64,000 nt of DNA, from the NCBI GenBank assembly GCA_019137255.1, contig WPDH01000060.1:186001-250000 (forward strand), given 5' to 3'. The notes beneath the pieces were generated by a model. That model was given only the letters and a program-made list of their open reading frames with translations, did not search any database and was not told the origin of the DNA. A program made the translations under genes and the position numbers. Below are positions 22,093 through 33,209 of the stretch, in pieces. This stretch comes from Corinectria fuckeliana. Lineage: Eukaryota > Ascomycota > Sordariomycetes > Hypocreales > Nectriaceae. Every line of letters begins with the position of its first letter. The first letter of the stretch is position 1.

Positions 22093-24132
22093 AGTATGAG
22101 CGTCGAGAGGATGGCCGGGAGCGGGAGGTGCAGAACGATTTGAAAGGCGTCGGAGCTTCCCTGAGAGATGCCGACGCTGGTTGTCAGGAGATGGCGTATG
22201 GCGAGGACAATCGGCGGAGAGAGGGAGGAGGTGGTCGATGAGAGAGTCGCTGTGGTTGCTGTAGAGGGATGATGAGTGAGCAAGTAAACAACGAGAGGAG
22301 CCAATAGGCAACAGGCCTAGGTAGTGACTGAGTGACAAGACTCGGTGAAGAGCTGATAGTGTCGAGGCGTGGGACGTGTGAGGGTGTATTGGATTGGATT
22401 GGATGGAATTGGAATTGAAACTGGGGCTGTGAGATGAAAGATGGAGGGTGAGAAATAGAAATAGAAGGACTGTACAGAAAGCTGGGAGAAGGGCGTTTTT
22501 GTAGAGAGTCCGGTGATACAAAGGTCCATGGATGTTTCGGAGAAAGCCCCATAGCTCAAGGCCTAAATAAGATCGGCCACCACAGCGCCCGCGGGCACCC
22601 TGAGAAGGTCTGGACGGTGTATTTGGCTCTGCTGGGCCGCTCACAGCGGTCCACCGCCAGAAGCCACAGGGGGGTGTTTTGGAGGGGATCGTGGCGTTGG
22701 TGCGGGGAAATGCTCCAGACCATTCTACAAAAAGGATTGATGGAATGCAACGAGCGACTTCTCGATGAATGTATGAAAAAACCAGAACGTACCTCATCGT
22801 AGCGGGCAAAGGCGACCCAGAATGGCCGCGATAGAGACAAGACAAGTGAGGGGGGGGGGGGGTTAATCCAGCTAGAAAGGATAAAAGATTCCCAAAGAAC
22901 CCTGATGCCTGATGAAAGCAAAATCCCACAAGCCAGACTCTGCCCTGGGAGAACAAGACCGATGAGGTCGAAAAGAACTGAAAGAGGCGGAGGAGAAGGA
23001 TCCAGGGCAGACGGCGAGACGGGCGAGGGCGTAGTTGGGAGGATGGATGAGGACGGCGAGTTTGAAAGATGAAATCTCAAGGTCTCACTCTGCGCAAGAG
23101 TTGACCGATCCTTTTTAAGGATGGCCTCGTGGGTAGCCGCTGCCAACGTAAACCGAATGTAAAGGCGTTGGCAACCTTGAGGGCAGCGTTGAGCGTTGAG
23201 GAAGCCACAGCCATCGTTTGGGTAAGTACTAGGCAAGGTGAGAGCTGTCACCACCTGGGGACTCGGAGCCACCAATGTGGATACACAACCAGGTGTTGCA
23301 GTCGTAGTTGCTGGTCACAGACAATTTCAATTCTGTTATGGTTGGGAAGGAGAAGCAGACTCAGACGTGCACTGGACTGCCATAGTACTGCTACTATCTA
23401 GTACCTACTTACTTAAGGTCACTTACTTACCTATTTACCTTATACAGCAGTTTCAATCATCCTAACGCAAATGGCCTTGGCAATTTCACTTAGTATGAAA
23501 CCTTAGTGGTCTAGTAGTCCACATGCCTGCTGCATCTAATCCGCGACAACCACTGCATCACCCATTGTTGCTAATGTACACAATAACTCCAAACGTCTCC
23601 CGCACCACCCCGGTCGAAGCTCATCCCGGACCGTTCACAACCAAGTAGATTAATAAGGTACTTCGTTCTTCGTACAATGCTACGTACCAGCGTTCGTCTC
23701 TCAGCCCCCACTTTACACGCTTGATCCCTGACCTCAAATCACGACACTGCATCACCACTTCCCGCCCACATGCGCCCATTGCAACCACACGAGCAATCAA
23801 ATGACACCAAAAACAGAGAAAAAGGGGTCGAGGATTCACGTCCTTTGAAACAACGTGGTGTTCTCATTCATGTTTAAGGAGGGCGCGTGCCGGCTGAAGT
23901 TTGCTAGGTCAAAAGGTATCATGGCTATTGTAAAAAGTGAGACGCTCTGACTCCCTTGGGTGTCATGTCTGGACCCTACCTGCCCTGCAGTCTTGCGCCG
24001 TATAAACCAAAACACAGAAAAAAAACGAAGATTTCATACGGGCGCTGATGGGGTTGGCGCCGTCGTTGGGCTCCCCAAGCCCCCGAGCCGAAAAGAAAAC
24101 GAAGCAACAAGAAAACAATAAAGCACACGTCA
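22093..24132. other. Upstream region of AMS1 (about 2 kb)
   Basis: No gene recognised. It contains a 13-G run followed by TTAA (22850-22866) and CT/GA-rich stretches likely to be the AMS1 promoter and leader. Several open frames on the minus strand lack start context, motifs or splice support. Confidence 0.55.
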
Positions 24133-25155
24133 TCATGAGGATTCGCTCCGGTCATTGCCCCGACTTCCTGAGCCGGTGCCCGTTCCGTGATGTACCACCT
24201 CGGAACCATCGTCTTCCTCGTACTCCATCTCGTCATCATCGTAGAGCTCGTCGTCTTCCACCTCGTAATACTCTTCATCGCCCTCGGCGTCATCCTCGTC
24301 CTCGTCCATTTCCTCGAGCTGCTCCGGCTCCTCGGGATCGCTCTCGCTGTCGGTGTCGCTCTCGTCAAAGTTGAGGACCCCCATGATGGGCACCTCGATC
24401 TTCTTGTACTGGCTCTTGATGAGGTTGTCGGCCATCTCGAACAGCTTGGCGTCCTTGTCGGGCTGCGGATCCTTGTCCATGGAGAACTCGGCCTCGGCCT
24501 GGTCGGCGACGAGGTTGGCGACGGTGGCGTTGGGTGATTCCGGGGCTTCTGGCACCTGCTTCACCCAGCGGCGGACGACCTCGGTCCTGGTGATTTTGGG
24601 CTGAGCGGTCCGGCGTCTGAGGCCCGACTTGAATCTCCTCTTCTCCCTGCGGCGTCGCCGCTGGATGCGGTCCCTCACGTACCAGGCCACCACCAGCATG
24701 GACGCCTGCATCATGTCCTGGCATCGCTGCCTGTGCATGTTGGCCCACGCCTGGCACCGCTGCTGCTGGTAGTTGGCCACGGCCTGGCACCGCTGCTGGT
24801 AGTAGGCGGCGATGCGAGAGACCATGGCGAGGTATTTGGGATCGAGGTTGGCTCCGTTGGGAGGCGGCGGGGACTTGGAGTCGTCATGACTGGAGCCGCC
24901 GGGCGACGAGGCCGTCTGGGGCTGTGACGTCGGAGCAGGAGTAGGGGGAGGAGGTATGGGTATCGCAGCCCCGGTCATGGCTTGCGTGTGGGCGTCTTGG
25001 ATAGTAGACTTGCGCTTGAGACTGCTTTGAAAGGGCCTTGGGACAGGAGGTTTAGGAAAGGCGTGGCTTTCTGGTGGGGGAGTCACCGGGGTGAAGGGGC
25101 TGACGGACGACATCATGGCCGCCATGTGGGCGCCTGGGCTTGGACCGGAGACCAT
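24133..25155 (-). CDS. Unrecognised acidic protein with YQQRCQ repeats
   Basis: A single open frame of 340 residues from the first in-frame ATG at 25155. I do not recognise a named family. From N to C it shows a Pro/Ser-rich disordered third, a helical stretch with three near repeats (YYQQRCQAVAN, YQQQRCQAWAN, MHRQRCQDMMQ) at about residues 128-160, a very basic segment (RIQRRRRREKRRFKSGLRRR) that could be a nuclear signal or RNA/DNA contact, a predicted helix (AKLFEMADNLIKSQYKKIEV), and a long Asp/Glu-rich C-terminus. The charge layout suggests a nuclear protein, which is inference only. Codon use looks genic. The frame stays open upstream of the ATG, so an upstream exon is possible. Confidence 0.65.
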   Translation of the reverse strand: MVSGPSPGAHMAAMMSSVSPFTPVTPPPESHAFPKPPVPRPFQSSLKRKSTIQDAHTQAMTGAAIPIPPPPTPAPTSQPQTASSPGGSSHDDSKSPPPPNGANLDPKYLAMVSRIAAYYQQRCQAVANYQQQRCQAWANMHRQRCQDMMQASMLVVAWYVRDRIQRRRRREKRRFKSGLRRRTAQPKITRTEVVRRWVKQVPEAPESPNATVANLVADQAEAEFSMDKDPQPDKDAKLFEMADNLIKSQYKKIEVPIMGVLNFDESDTDSESDPEEPEQLEEMDEDEDDAEGDEEYYEVEDDELYDDDEMEYEEDDGSEVVHHGTGTGSGSRGNDRSESS

Positions 25156-26675
25156 GTATGTGGTGGAATGGGAAGACTCCTCTCGGGGAGTCGTGTTGTC
25201 TGTTATTGTCGTGGGGGTCAAAGACTGTCGATTTGGCAGTGCGAAATTGTTGCGAGTTCCTTCGTTGTCCTTTTCTTTGCGAGGTGGCTGTTCGGCTTAC
25301 ACGGCGGATCTTGGCTCGTAGTGATTCGTTGTTAGGGGTAGTCCTTGTTTGGCGGTGTAAACGGTGTAAGTTGGTTTCAAGTATTTCTCGATGCTCACGG
25401 ATTGCTGGGCACAGGGACACGAATGAAGCGGTATAAAACGAGAAACGAAGTAGTAGGGGCGGTCTAGAGGGCTCTTGGCCGCGCACAAAGGGCATATATA
25501 GGGTTGGACGGGATGAACGGGGTGGACTTGGGGTGTGGACTTGGCCGTGGTGGCCCTGCCGCGGTCACAATCGACAGATGCGGCCATGAGAGGGCCCAGG
25601 GGTCTGGCGACAAACGTGTGGCAGCGGATCCAAAATGGTCTGAGGCTCTCGAGAATCGGCCCACGCCGACCCCGCGACCTGGGTGAGTGCCGTCAGATAT
25701 GCTTATGCCAGCGGCAGCCCATTGGATGCAGTGCCGAGTACCGCTGTACTTCGGTCCTTATGCAGGGCGTTTCTGGGACGTTGTGAGAGGGGAAAAGGCA
25801 CCAGTTTGTGCGCGTTCGGCACGATCCAATGCACGCTGAGAGGCTTACAACAGTTCACTCGTAGTACAGATGGCGACGAGCCCCCCCTGGAGCTGGGCTG
25901 CGAGCGGCACAGCAGCGGCCAGCCCTGATTTCCATCCCATCCATTTGCACTGCATGTATGTACACAGTACCATGTACGCGCGAGCACCAGGGCCCGGCCA
26001 GGCAAGGCGTCCTCCGAACAGTTGGAGGGCACTATCGGGCACCGCTACAGCAATTCTTGTTTTACCATCTAGGTCTACTTGGGTATGTGCCGGTGCTACT
26101 GCTCGTTAGTGAGGTAGCCTAGGCTTGAGGCCGTGAGAGGAACGATCCATGATGACGCCGGCATGGGGCCATAGCGCATGGAACTGAGATGGCGGTTGCA
26201 AGTTGGGGAGCCTGGACCTGATGAGAGTTCAGCGCGGGACGAGGGCCGACTGCCTGTGGGTGATCTGACTGACGCCGCATCTTGCTTTCTTGCTTGCGCT
26301 GGGCTGTTTGTAGATTTCTCGGATCGGATCCCAAGTGCTGTATCTCCTGCTGCCATTGTTCTGCCGCCGTGTCCATGGATGTCACAGTCCTCCATGTCAC
26401 CACTTGTTGCCGTTCTTCATGCCACTGTCCCCAAGACCACCCGTCCTCCAAGGTCTAGATTAAACCACCCACCCACCTACCCACCTACCTACCTACCTAG
26501 GTAAGTATCTATCTACCCGCTGGAATCTCCCGGGACAACAGCCAGCCCGGGCCATGCAAAGCCCTGATCTCTCTCCCTCCATCCCGCCATCCCTCGGGGG
26601 CTTCGTGTCCCGTGGTGGCGCCACCCACCCAGCTGGCCAGGTTGACAACGAGCACGGGCGAACAACTACTATAGA

Positions 26676-26693
26676 TAGGTAGGCACCTACCTA
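26676..26693. repeat. Inverted repeat TAGGTAGG / CCTACCTA
   Basis: Eight-base arms at 26676-26683 and 26686-26693 separated by CA. A related perfect TACCTAGGTA lies at 26494-26503. Confidence 0.75.
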
Positions 26694-27384
26694 CTGTAGG
26701 TACTAGTACTAGTGGTCTACAGGGCGTTTCACTCGCCCGGGTGCGCCCTCGCCGCGGCGGGAGAGGCGCCCGCCAAGGGAAAACCTATGGTGGAATGGAC
26801 CACCACCTCACCACACCTCACCCTGGGCCGATAACCCGATAAACCTGTCGACCGCTGTTGTCACTCACTCCCGACTCTCCACTGGCCGCGACCCGGTTTC
26901 TTCCTCTCCATCTTTTTTCACTGGCAATACCGGCCTCCACAGCGGCCCCAGCGCCGTTGGCACCCGCTGTTGTCGGCGCCTCCATGGGCCCATTCCCGCC
27001 CATTCCACCCGCTACATGCGCTGTTCGCTCACGGGCTCCCGCGCCGCCGCTACAGGAATATCTCCGTGATACAGCAGGTTTGTTTGTTTTCTCCCCCCGT
27101 CTCTTGGAGAGGGGCCGTGGGTTCCATCATCATCCTTCGTTGTACTATCAGGCTTGCCACACACAAGGGAGAATCGTAGCATGGCTCCCGGGTCGTTAGG
27201 ATCGGGTTGCTTGCCCGGCTTCTTATCTAAGTATACCGGGAGCCACTTTTCACGTTTGCTTTAGCTTACTTACTCTTTTTTTTCCTTTTTAGTGTCAGTG
27301 CCTCCCGCTCCTTGTTTCGGCTCGTCAGTCACCCCGTCCCGGGCCCTCCCCGCCCCGGGACCCTCCCGCCCACTTACATCCATG

Positions 27385-27420
27385 GATACCTACTTACCTA
27401 CAGTAGGTATCTAGTAAGTA
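27385..27420. repeat. Hairpin with GATACCTAC / GTAGGTATC arms
   Basis: Nine-base arms at 27385-27393 and 27403-27411 with a 9-nt loop. An overlapping second pair TACTTAC (27391-27397) / GTAAGTA (27414-27420) is also present, so two alternative hairpins compete. Confidence 0.75.
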
Positions 27421-27658
27421 CGTAGTCTAGTATCCGTGCAAAGCAGAATTGTTAGCCTACTTAGCTGGTCTCCTTCGTCACAACATCTGCCGTTTGTCAT
27501 ATTTATGCAGCTTGGAACACGGGAACCAACAGATGTCGGAAGTTTACAGTAGATGAGTCCCGACCAAGCCCTGCGCGAGCCTTGCGTGAGCCTTGTCCCC
27601 ACACATCTCCGTTCAGCGTGACGGGAGCTAAGGCACTCTCGACCACCACTACTACGTG

Positions 27659-30600
27659 ATGGCGTCCTCCCTCCCACAACCATCACCACATCGATTCCGC
27701 ACATCGATCCCCGAACAGCTCATCTTGATGTTCCGGCTGCATGGTGTCCCCCGTGTCCGCCATCTACGGCCCCTGGCTTCAGCGGCCACCGTGTCTAAGC
27801 CGGGTTCTGTTTCGACCACGACTGCGGATGCGCCAACACCGACGGAGGCACCACCTCGGTCAGTAGCACCACCAGTGACTGGAGTGACATGGACACGACC
27901 CGCCCGTGTTGTTGTCGATGGTGATGCTTCCCAAGCTCGTGCTCGAGCTCAAGCTCAGGCTGCCCAGGCTGCCCCTCGCCACGCCCCTCTCGCCGCGGCT
28001 CCGTCGGCCACATCTCACAATGATACAGCTCACACAGCTCACCAACACGCCCATGATGACGTCCCTCGTCTCACATATCGTTCCTCCTCATCCTCCTCCT
28101 CCTCCTCCTTCCGGATCCCCTATCCCCGTCCTCCCCTCCACAATCTCCACCTACCACCCCCCTTGCCTTACCTTTCCCCTTCCCTTCGGCCTCGTCCTCG
28201 TTCTGGGCTGAGCGGCCATCTGGCGCGATTCCTCCCGCCAACATCTCCCCACGGCCAGCTCTTCCAGACCAGGGGCAAGAAGACCAAAACCACCGTCAAG
28301 CTCTCGGACCTACCCCAGGGCCTCATCCAGCCTAGGGCCTCATCGCCGCCATCGCCGCCCCTAGATCCGCTACCCCAGAATGAGCCGGCATACCCTACCG
28401 TCGTGCTTCAGGCCCGCCAGAACATGCGCAAGTTTGACAACTGTGTGCTGCTGACGCGTGTCGGTGGCTTCTACGAGCTGTACTTTGAGCACGCCGAAGA
28501 CTATGGACCCTTGCTGAACCTCAAGGTGGCCTCCAAGAAGACCAATGCTGGCCCCGTGCCCATGGTAAGTTGGACTCCAGACCACCACTATCACCACAAC
28601 TACACCGACTCGGGCATGTCCAGAAGGTCACCCAGAGCCTCACCCCATAGCTTCACTCACAGACACGCACACACTCCTTGAAGCGAAACAGTCCTCATCT
28701 CTCTCTAGGCCGGTTTCCCTTTCTTCCAGCTGGATCGCTTCCTCAAAATCCTCGTCCAGGACCTCAACCGCCATGTCGCCGTAGCCGAAGAGTTCCCCAA
28801 CTCCGCCTCGGACAAGGTCAAGTCGGGAGGGTTGATGCATGACCGCCGAGTTGCCCGCATCATCACGCCCGGGACCCTGATCGACGAGAATTTCATGGAT
28901 CCCTACGCCAACAACTATGTCATGGCCATCCACGTCCACGTCCACGGCGACCACCACCACGGCCACGGCCACTGCCACAACCAAGACCACCCCGGTGGAA
29001 ATGCGCGGAGCCCAACTCCAGGCGTGGCGGCCCTAGGTCCTGCACCAGAAGTGGTTGCATCACCGTCATCAGCCCACTCGCCCGCCTCAGCTGTTGGCTA
29101 CCCCCTTGAGGACGTGCCACTCGGCCTGGCATGGCTCGATCTCTCGACGGGTTCCTTTGGCACCCAGCAGGCCAATCTCGCATCCTTGCCGTCGATCCTT
29201 TCCCGGCTCTGTCCGCGCGAGCTCGTCCTCGACCAAGATTTGGAGTCGCTCCCGCACCACGCTGTCTTCCCCCTCCTCGCCGATGACCGTCACATCATCA
29301 CCTACTCGCCCCAGGGTGGCCTGCTGTGCCCGTCCGACTGGACCCCCATGCTTGAGGCACCCCTGCCGGCCTCCGCCGAGGCTGCCTTTTCCCCCCAAGA
29401 GGTCCTCGCCGTCGGCCTGGTACTCAACTACGTGAAGGATCGCCTGCAGGGCACGAGCATGAAACTGCAGCCCCCGCTGCGGCACGAGAAGATGCAGATC
29501 ATGGCCATTGACAAGAATAGCTCTCGCGCTCTAGAGGTTAAGCAGACCATCCGTGACGGTGTCTTCCGCGGCTCTCTTCTGCATGCCATCCGCCGTACCG
29601 TTACCAAGAGTGGCGCCCGCCTGCTCAATGAGTGGCTGAGCGCGCCCTCGACGTCCTTGGACGCCATCACTGCTAGACAGGATCTTGTCGCTCGCTTCAT
29701 CTCCGACGCAGATCTCCGTGACTCAGTGATACTTCTACTGCGCCGAAGCCATGACTCCCAGCGCCTAGTCCAGAAGTTTGCGCTCGGTCGGGGTGACGCC
29801 GATGACCTCCTCGGCCTCGCCAACACCGTCGCTGCCACCCAGGACATTGTCACTCTTCTCCAAGATGCCTCGCCCATTGCCTCCACCCCTGACTGCCTCG
29901 CCTCCTTGACCTCCCGAATAAGCCTGACGGAGCCCGTGAAGCTCGCCCACCGCATCCGAGACGCAATAGACGAAGACGGCGTCGTCCATCGGCACCAGGC
30001 CGAAGATACCGAGGCGAGCCAGATGATGGCTCTCGCCGAGGGCATCGTGAGCAGCGAGGGCTCGCAGGAAGACGCCGATGCCACCTTGCCCAAGACCAAG
30101 CGGCGGCGTCCTAGCTCCCTCCGGGAGTACTACGCCGACGACAACGACACCTGGATCATGAAGCCGGCAGCCAGCCGCTCTCTCAAGCGCCTCCACGCCG
30201 AGCTCGACTCACTCCTCGAGGAAAAGGTCGAGCTGAACGAGACACTGCGCGAAAGCCTTGGTGCCGCGAGCCTCACCCTCCGCTGGACGCCGGGCCTCGG
30301 CCACATCGCTCACGTCAAGGGCAAGGACATCAAGAATGTCGCCGACATCAGGGCGCTGTCCGTCAGCCGTTCGACGCGGTCCTTCTACCTCTCCGAGTGG
30401 ACTGCCCTTGGACAGCGCCTCGACCAGGTGCGCGTCCAGATCCGAGCCGAGGAGCAAGCCGTCTTCCACTCCCTTCGCGAGCACGTTGTACGCAATCTCG
30501 TCAAGCTCCGCCGCAATGCCGCCGTCCTCGACGAGCTTGATGTCGCCACCTCCTTCGCTAAGCTAGCTCTCGAGCAGAATCTTGTGCGCCCGGCGCTCAA

Positions 30601-31360
30601 CAACACGACCCGTCACACCATCGTCGGCGGCCGACACCCCACCGTCGAGGGCGGCCTGTTCCAGCAGGGCCGGAGCTTTGTTCGCAATGACTGTTTGGTC
30701 GGCTCGCCAAAGGACGGCCGCATCTGGTTCATCACGGGTCCCAACATGGCTGGCAAGAGCACTTTTCTTCGCCAGAACGCCCTCATCACCATCCTGGCGC
30801 AGATTGGGTGCTACGTGCCGGCGTCCTACGCAGAGTTGGGCATTGTCGATGCCATTTTCAGCCGCGTTGGCTCGGCTGACAACTTATACCGAGATCAAAG
30901 CACCTTCATGGTGGAGATGCTCGAGACAGCCCAGATTCTCAAGCATGCGACCCCACGGTCTTTCGTCATCATGGACGAGATTGGTCGGGGCACAACGCCG
31001 GAGGATGGCACAGCAGTCGCGTTCGCATGCCTACATCACTTAGCAACCGTCAATAAATGCAGGACGCTTTTTGCGACACACTTCCACGCAGTGGCGGACC
31101 TCGCCGCAGCTGAGGGACTTTGCGACGGGAACCATGGCCCCGTCCAGACGTACTGCACAGACGTGGAGGAAGACGGCGAAGGTGGGTTCGTCTACGTACA
31201 CAGACTACGAAAGGGGATCAACCGGGAGAGCCATTGTCTCAAGGTCGCCAGGCTGGCAGGACTACCAGAGCTAGCAATCGGCGTGGCACGGCGGGTTTTG
31301 AATCATCCCATAGAGTCGGCCGGATTAGGGCATGGTCCGGGACAGGTCGGGACGGGGTGA
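27659..31360 (+). CDS. msh1: Mitochondrial DNA mismatch repair protein MSH1 (MutS family)
   Basis: Exons 27659-28564 and 28709-31360 (906+2652 nt) give 1185 residues; the 144-bp intron is in phase 0 (GTAAGT..CTCTAG). MutS domain I begins near residue 250 and keeps the mismatch-contact Phe-x-Glu in GGFYELYFEHA. Later come the lever/clamp helices, Walker A (FITGPNMAGKSTFLRQN), and Walker B (FVIMDEIGRGTTPEDGT). MSH1 repairs mismatches in mitochondrial DNA. The N-terminus to about residue 210 is low complexity (Ala/Pro/Ser with a poly-Ser run from TCC repeats). A second ATG at 27728 starts MFRLHGVPRVRHLR, a better mitochondrial presequence, and may be the true start. About 70 residues, including a His-rich patch from about 377 to 395, interrupt the usual junction between YVMAI and GLAWLDLSTG. 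Confidence 0.93.
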
Positions 31361-31804
31361 AGGGGATGATACAGACGTCACACGATGTACGATGAGAACC
31401 AGTAAAATATGATGACCTGTGATAGATTTGTACGTTAGCCTTGATACCCTTCCAAAGCAATAGTCAAAACATGTGATTTTTGGGCATATCCGTCATAGAA
31501 TGTTGATGCGCTCATCAGGAGATTCAGGGTTAAAAAGCTCTTGGATCGTTTGTATAATCATCCGGAAACAAAGGGAAAAAACGGGGAGTTTCACTAACCT
31601 TTGGTTTCTGGAGCAGGGAAGCTGATTGGCTGCTTAGGCGGGTTCCGGGTGTATGTCACGGCATAGGACACGCAATGTTGTTTGACCGTCGCGACAGGCT
31701 TAATTGTCCAGCAGACGATATATGTACCCATTTTAAGATCCATGTCTCGTAAACCCAACCGAAGTCCTAAAAACCGGCCAGACATCTTCATGTAGCTACA
31801 TGAT
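31361..31804. other. Convergent 3' intergenic region (MSH1 / P0)
   Basis: Contains the MSH1 3' flank and the P0 3' untranslated region, the latter just past a 7-nt last coding exon. No other feature seen. Confidence 0.6.
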
Positions 31805-32857
31805 TTAGTCACTACGAGGTGGTTAGCGGGCAAGTTATCAACGAGTTCCAGGAGGGGCACATACAAGAGACCACCGAAGCCTTCCTCATCCTCATCCTCA
31901 GAGTCTTCCTTCTCGGACTCAGCAGCCTTCTCCTCAGTAGCGCCACCGGCAGCGGCAGCGGCGGGAGCAGAAGAAGCGTAGGCGTCAGGGTTGGCAATGC
32001 GGTCCTTGAGCTGCTCAATCTCGGGCCAGCTGACCTCGGTGGCAACAGCGACGGCAAGAACGTTCTTGTACGAGTTGACAACGGAGTGGATGACCGAGGG
32101 AAGGGTAGGGAAGTTGATGGCCAGGGAGATGGTGGCAATGGTGTTGATGACAGTGGCCAGAGTAGCAAGGAGCTGCTCCTCGCCAATGTCGAGGACACTG
32201 GGAGGGAAGGACTGGCCCTGGTCGTAGACCTGGGCGATACCCATACCGTAGGTGAAGGGCGAGATGTTCAACAAGTTGAGCAAAGTAGCCTCGGAGGGGC
32301 CGACCTTGGAGCCGGCCTCAATGAGCTTGAGATCGGTGGTGATCTCAATGGTACCACGGGCGATCTTGGTGGGGACACCGAGGGCCTGGAAGAAAGAGGT
32401 CTTGCCGGGCTCCATGCCAGTGTTGCCGGCGGGGACCCAGACATCGGCGGGAGCTAGGGCACCAGCACGAGCGGGAGCGGCGACCTTGTTGGCGAGGATG
32501 AGATCTCGGATCTCCTTGAGGTCCGAGTTGGTGAAGACGAAACCGATGTTGCCACGGACGTGGGGCAGAAGGCGCTCGTAGTCGGGGGTGTCGGCGATGA
32601 AGGTCTTCAGGGCTCGGCGGACCTATTTGGGGTGTCAGCGATCGGGTTCTCGATGCAATGCAGCAGCTGGGAGCGATTCGTACCATGGTGTTCTTTCCCA
32701 TCAGGACAACACCCTTGCCGCGGAGAGCCAGACGAATCTCGTGCATCTGCTGAGAGCTGACATTGTCAATCTCAACGATGAAGATGGAGTTGTACGCCTC
32801 CAACAAGCCCTTGAGCTTGTCGAAGTAGCCGCTCTTGTTATCAGTCTTGCCCCCCAT
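31805..32857 (-). CDS. rpp0: 60S acidic ribosomal protein P0 (uL10)
   Basis: Exons 32857-32684, 32622-31865 and 31811-31805 (174+758+7 nt) give 312 residues, the normal P0 length. It forms the base of the ribosomal stalk, binds 25S rRNA, and carries P1/P2 dimers that recruit elongation factors. Seen: the L10 domain (IVEIDNVSSQQMHEIR, LMGKNTMVRRALK), the insertion domain (GTIEITTDLKLIEAGSKVG), the P1/P2-binding helices, an Ala hinge, and the acidic end EDEEGFGGLFD. The last two residues and the stop (T-GAC-TAA) come from a 7-nt exon after a 53-bp intron (GTATGT..TCGTAG), which restores the canonical FD terminus. The 5' leader has a TG repeat (about 32907-32921). The start is the first ATG in a pyrimidine-rich leader, as is usual for ribosomal protein genes. 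Confidence 0.97.
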
Positions 32858-33209
32858 GTCTTCTTTTTTGATGAAGATAGGTTGTTTAAGGACAAGTGTC
32901 GGGTATAATGTGTGTGTGTGTGGGAGTTGGAAGTTGTCGTGAGGAGAGAAATTTCCGATTTTGAGCAAAAAAAAGTGTGGTTGGAGGTTGGGCCTGCTTA
33001 GGGCTTAGAGACACTAGTCTGCCTCTGGAAGCTTAGTGGGTTTCTCGCCGGTGAGGGTACATTGCGGATGTATCTTTTTTTCTCTTAGCGGCATCAAGAG
33101 CTTTAAGCTTTAAGCCTGGTGAACGCCCTTTGCGAAGTTGACCAAACTATCCGCAATACTTGCCCGGGTGCCAATATATTACCATTGGAAGCCCGTATCA
33201 CATCACAAG
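32858..33209. promoter_or_regulatory. Shared divergent promoter region of P0 and TRM82
   Basis: A 352-bp gap separates the two start codons in head-to-head orientation. It has pyrimidine tracts and a TG repeat but no motif I can name with confidence. Co-regulation of a ribosomal protein and a tRNA methylation subunit is plausible but inferred. Confidence 0.45.

Larger units (their letters stand above)
25156..27658. other. Divergent intergenic region upstream of the acidic-protein gene and MSH1
   Basis: About 2.5 kb with no recognisable exon. It holds clustered TACCTA/TAGGTA inverted repeats at 26468-26518, 26676-26693 and 27385-27420, the last able to form a 9-bp hairpin. Confidence 0.55.

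Noticed and set aside
22556..23275. Long minus-strand open frame upstream of AMS1
   Set aside because: Low-complexity Pro/Ser text and no family motif; probably the promoter or leader of AMS1.
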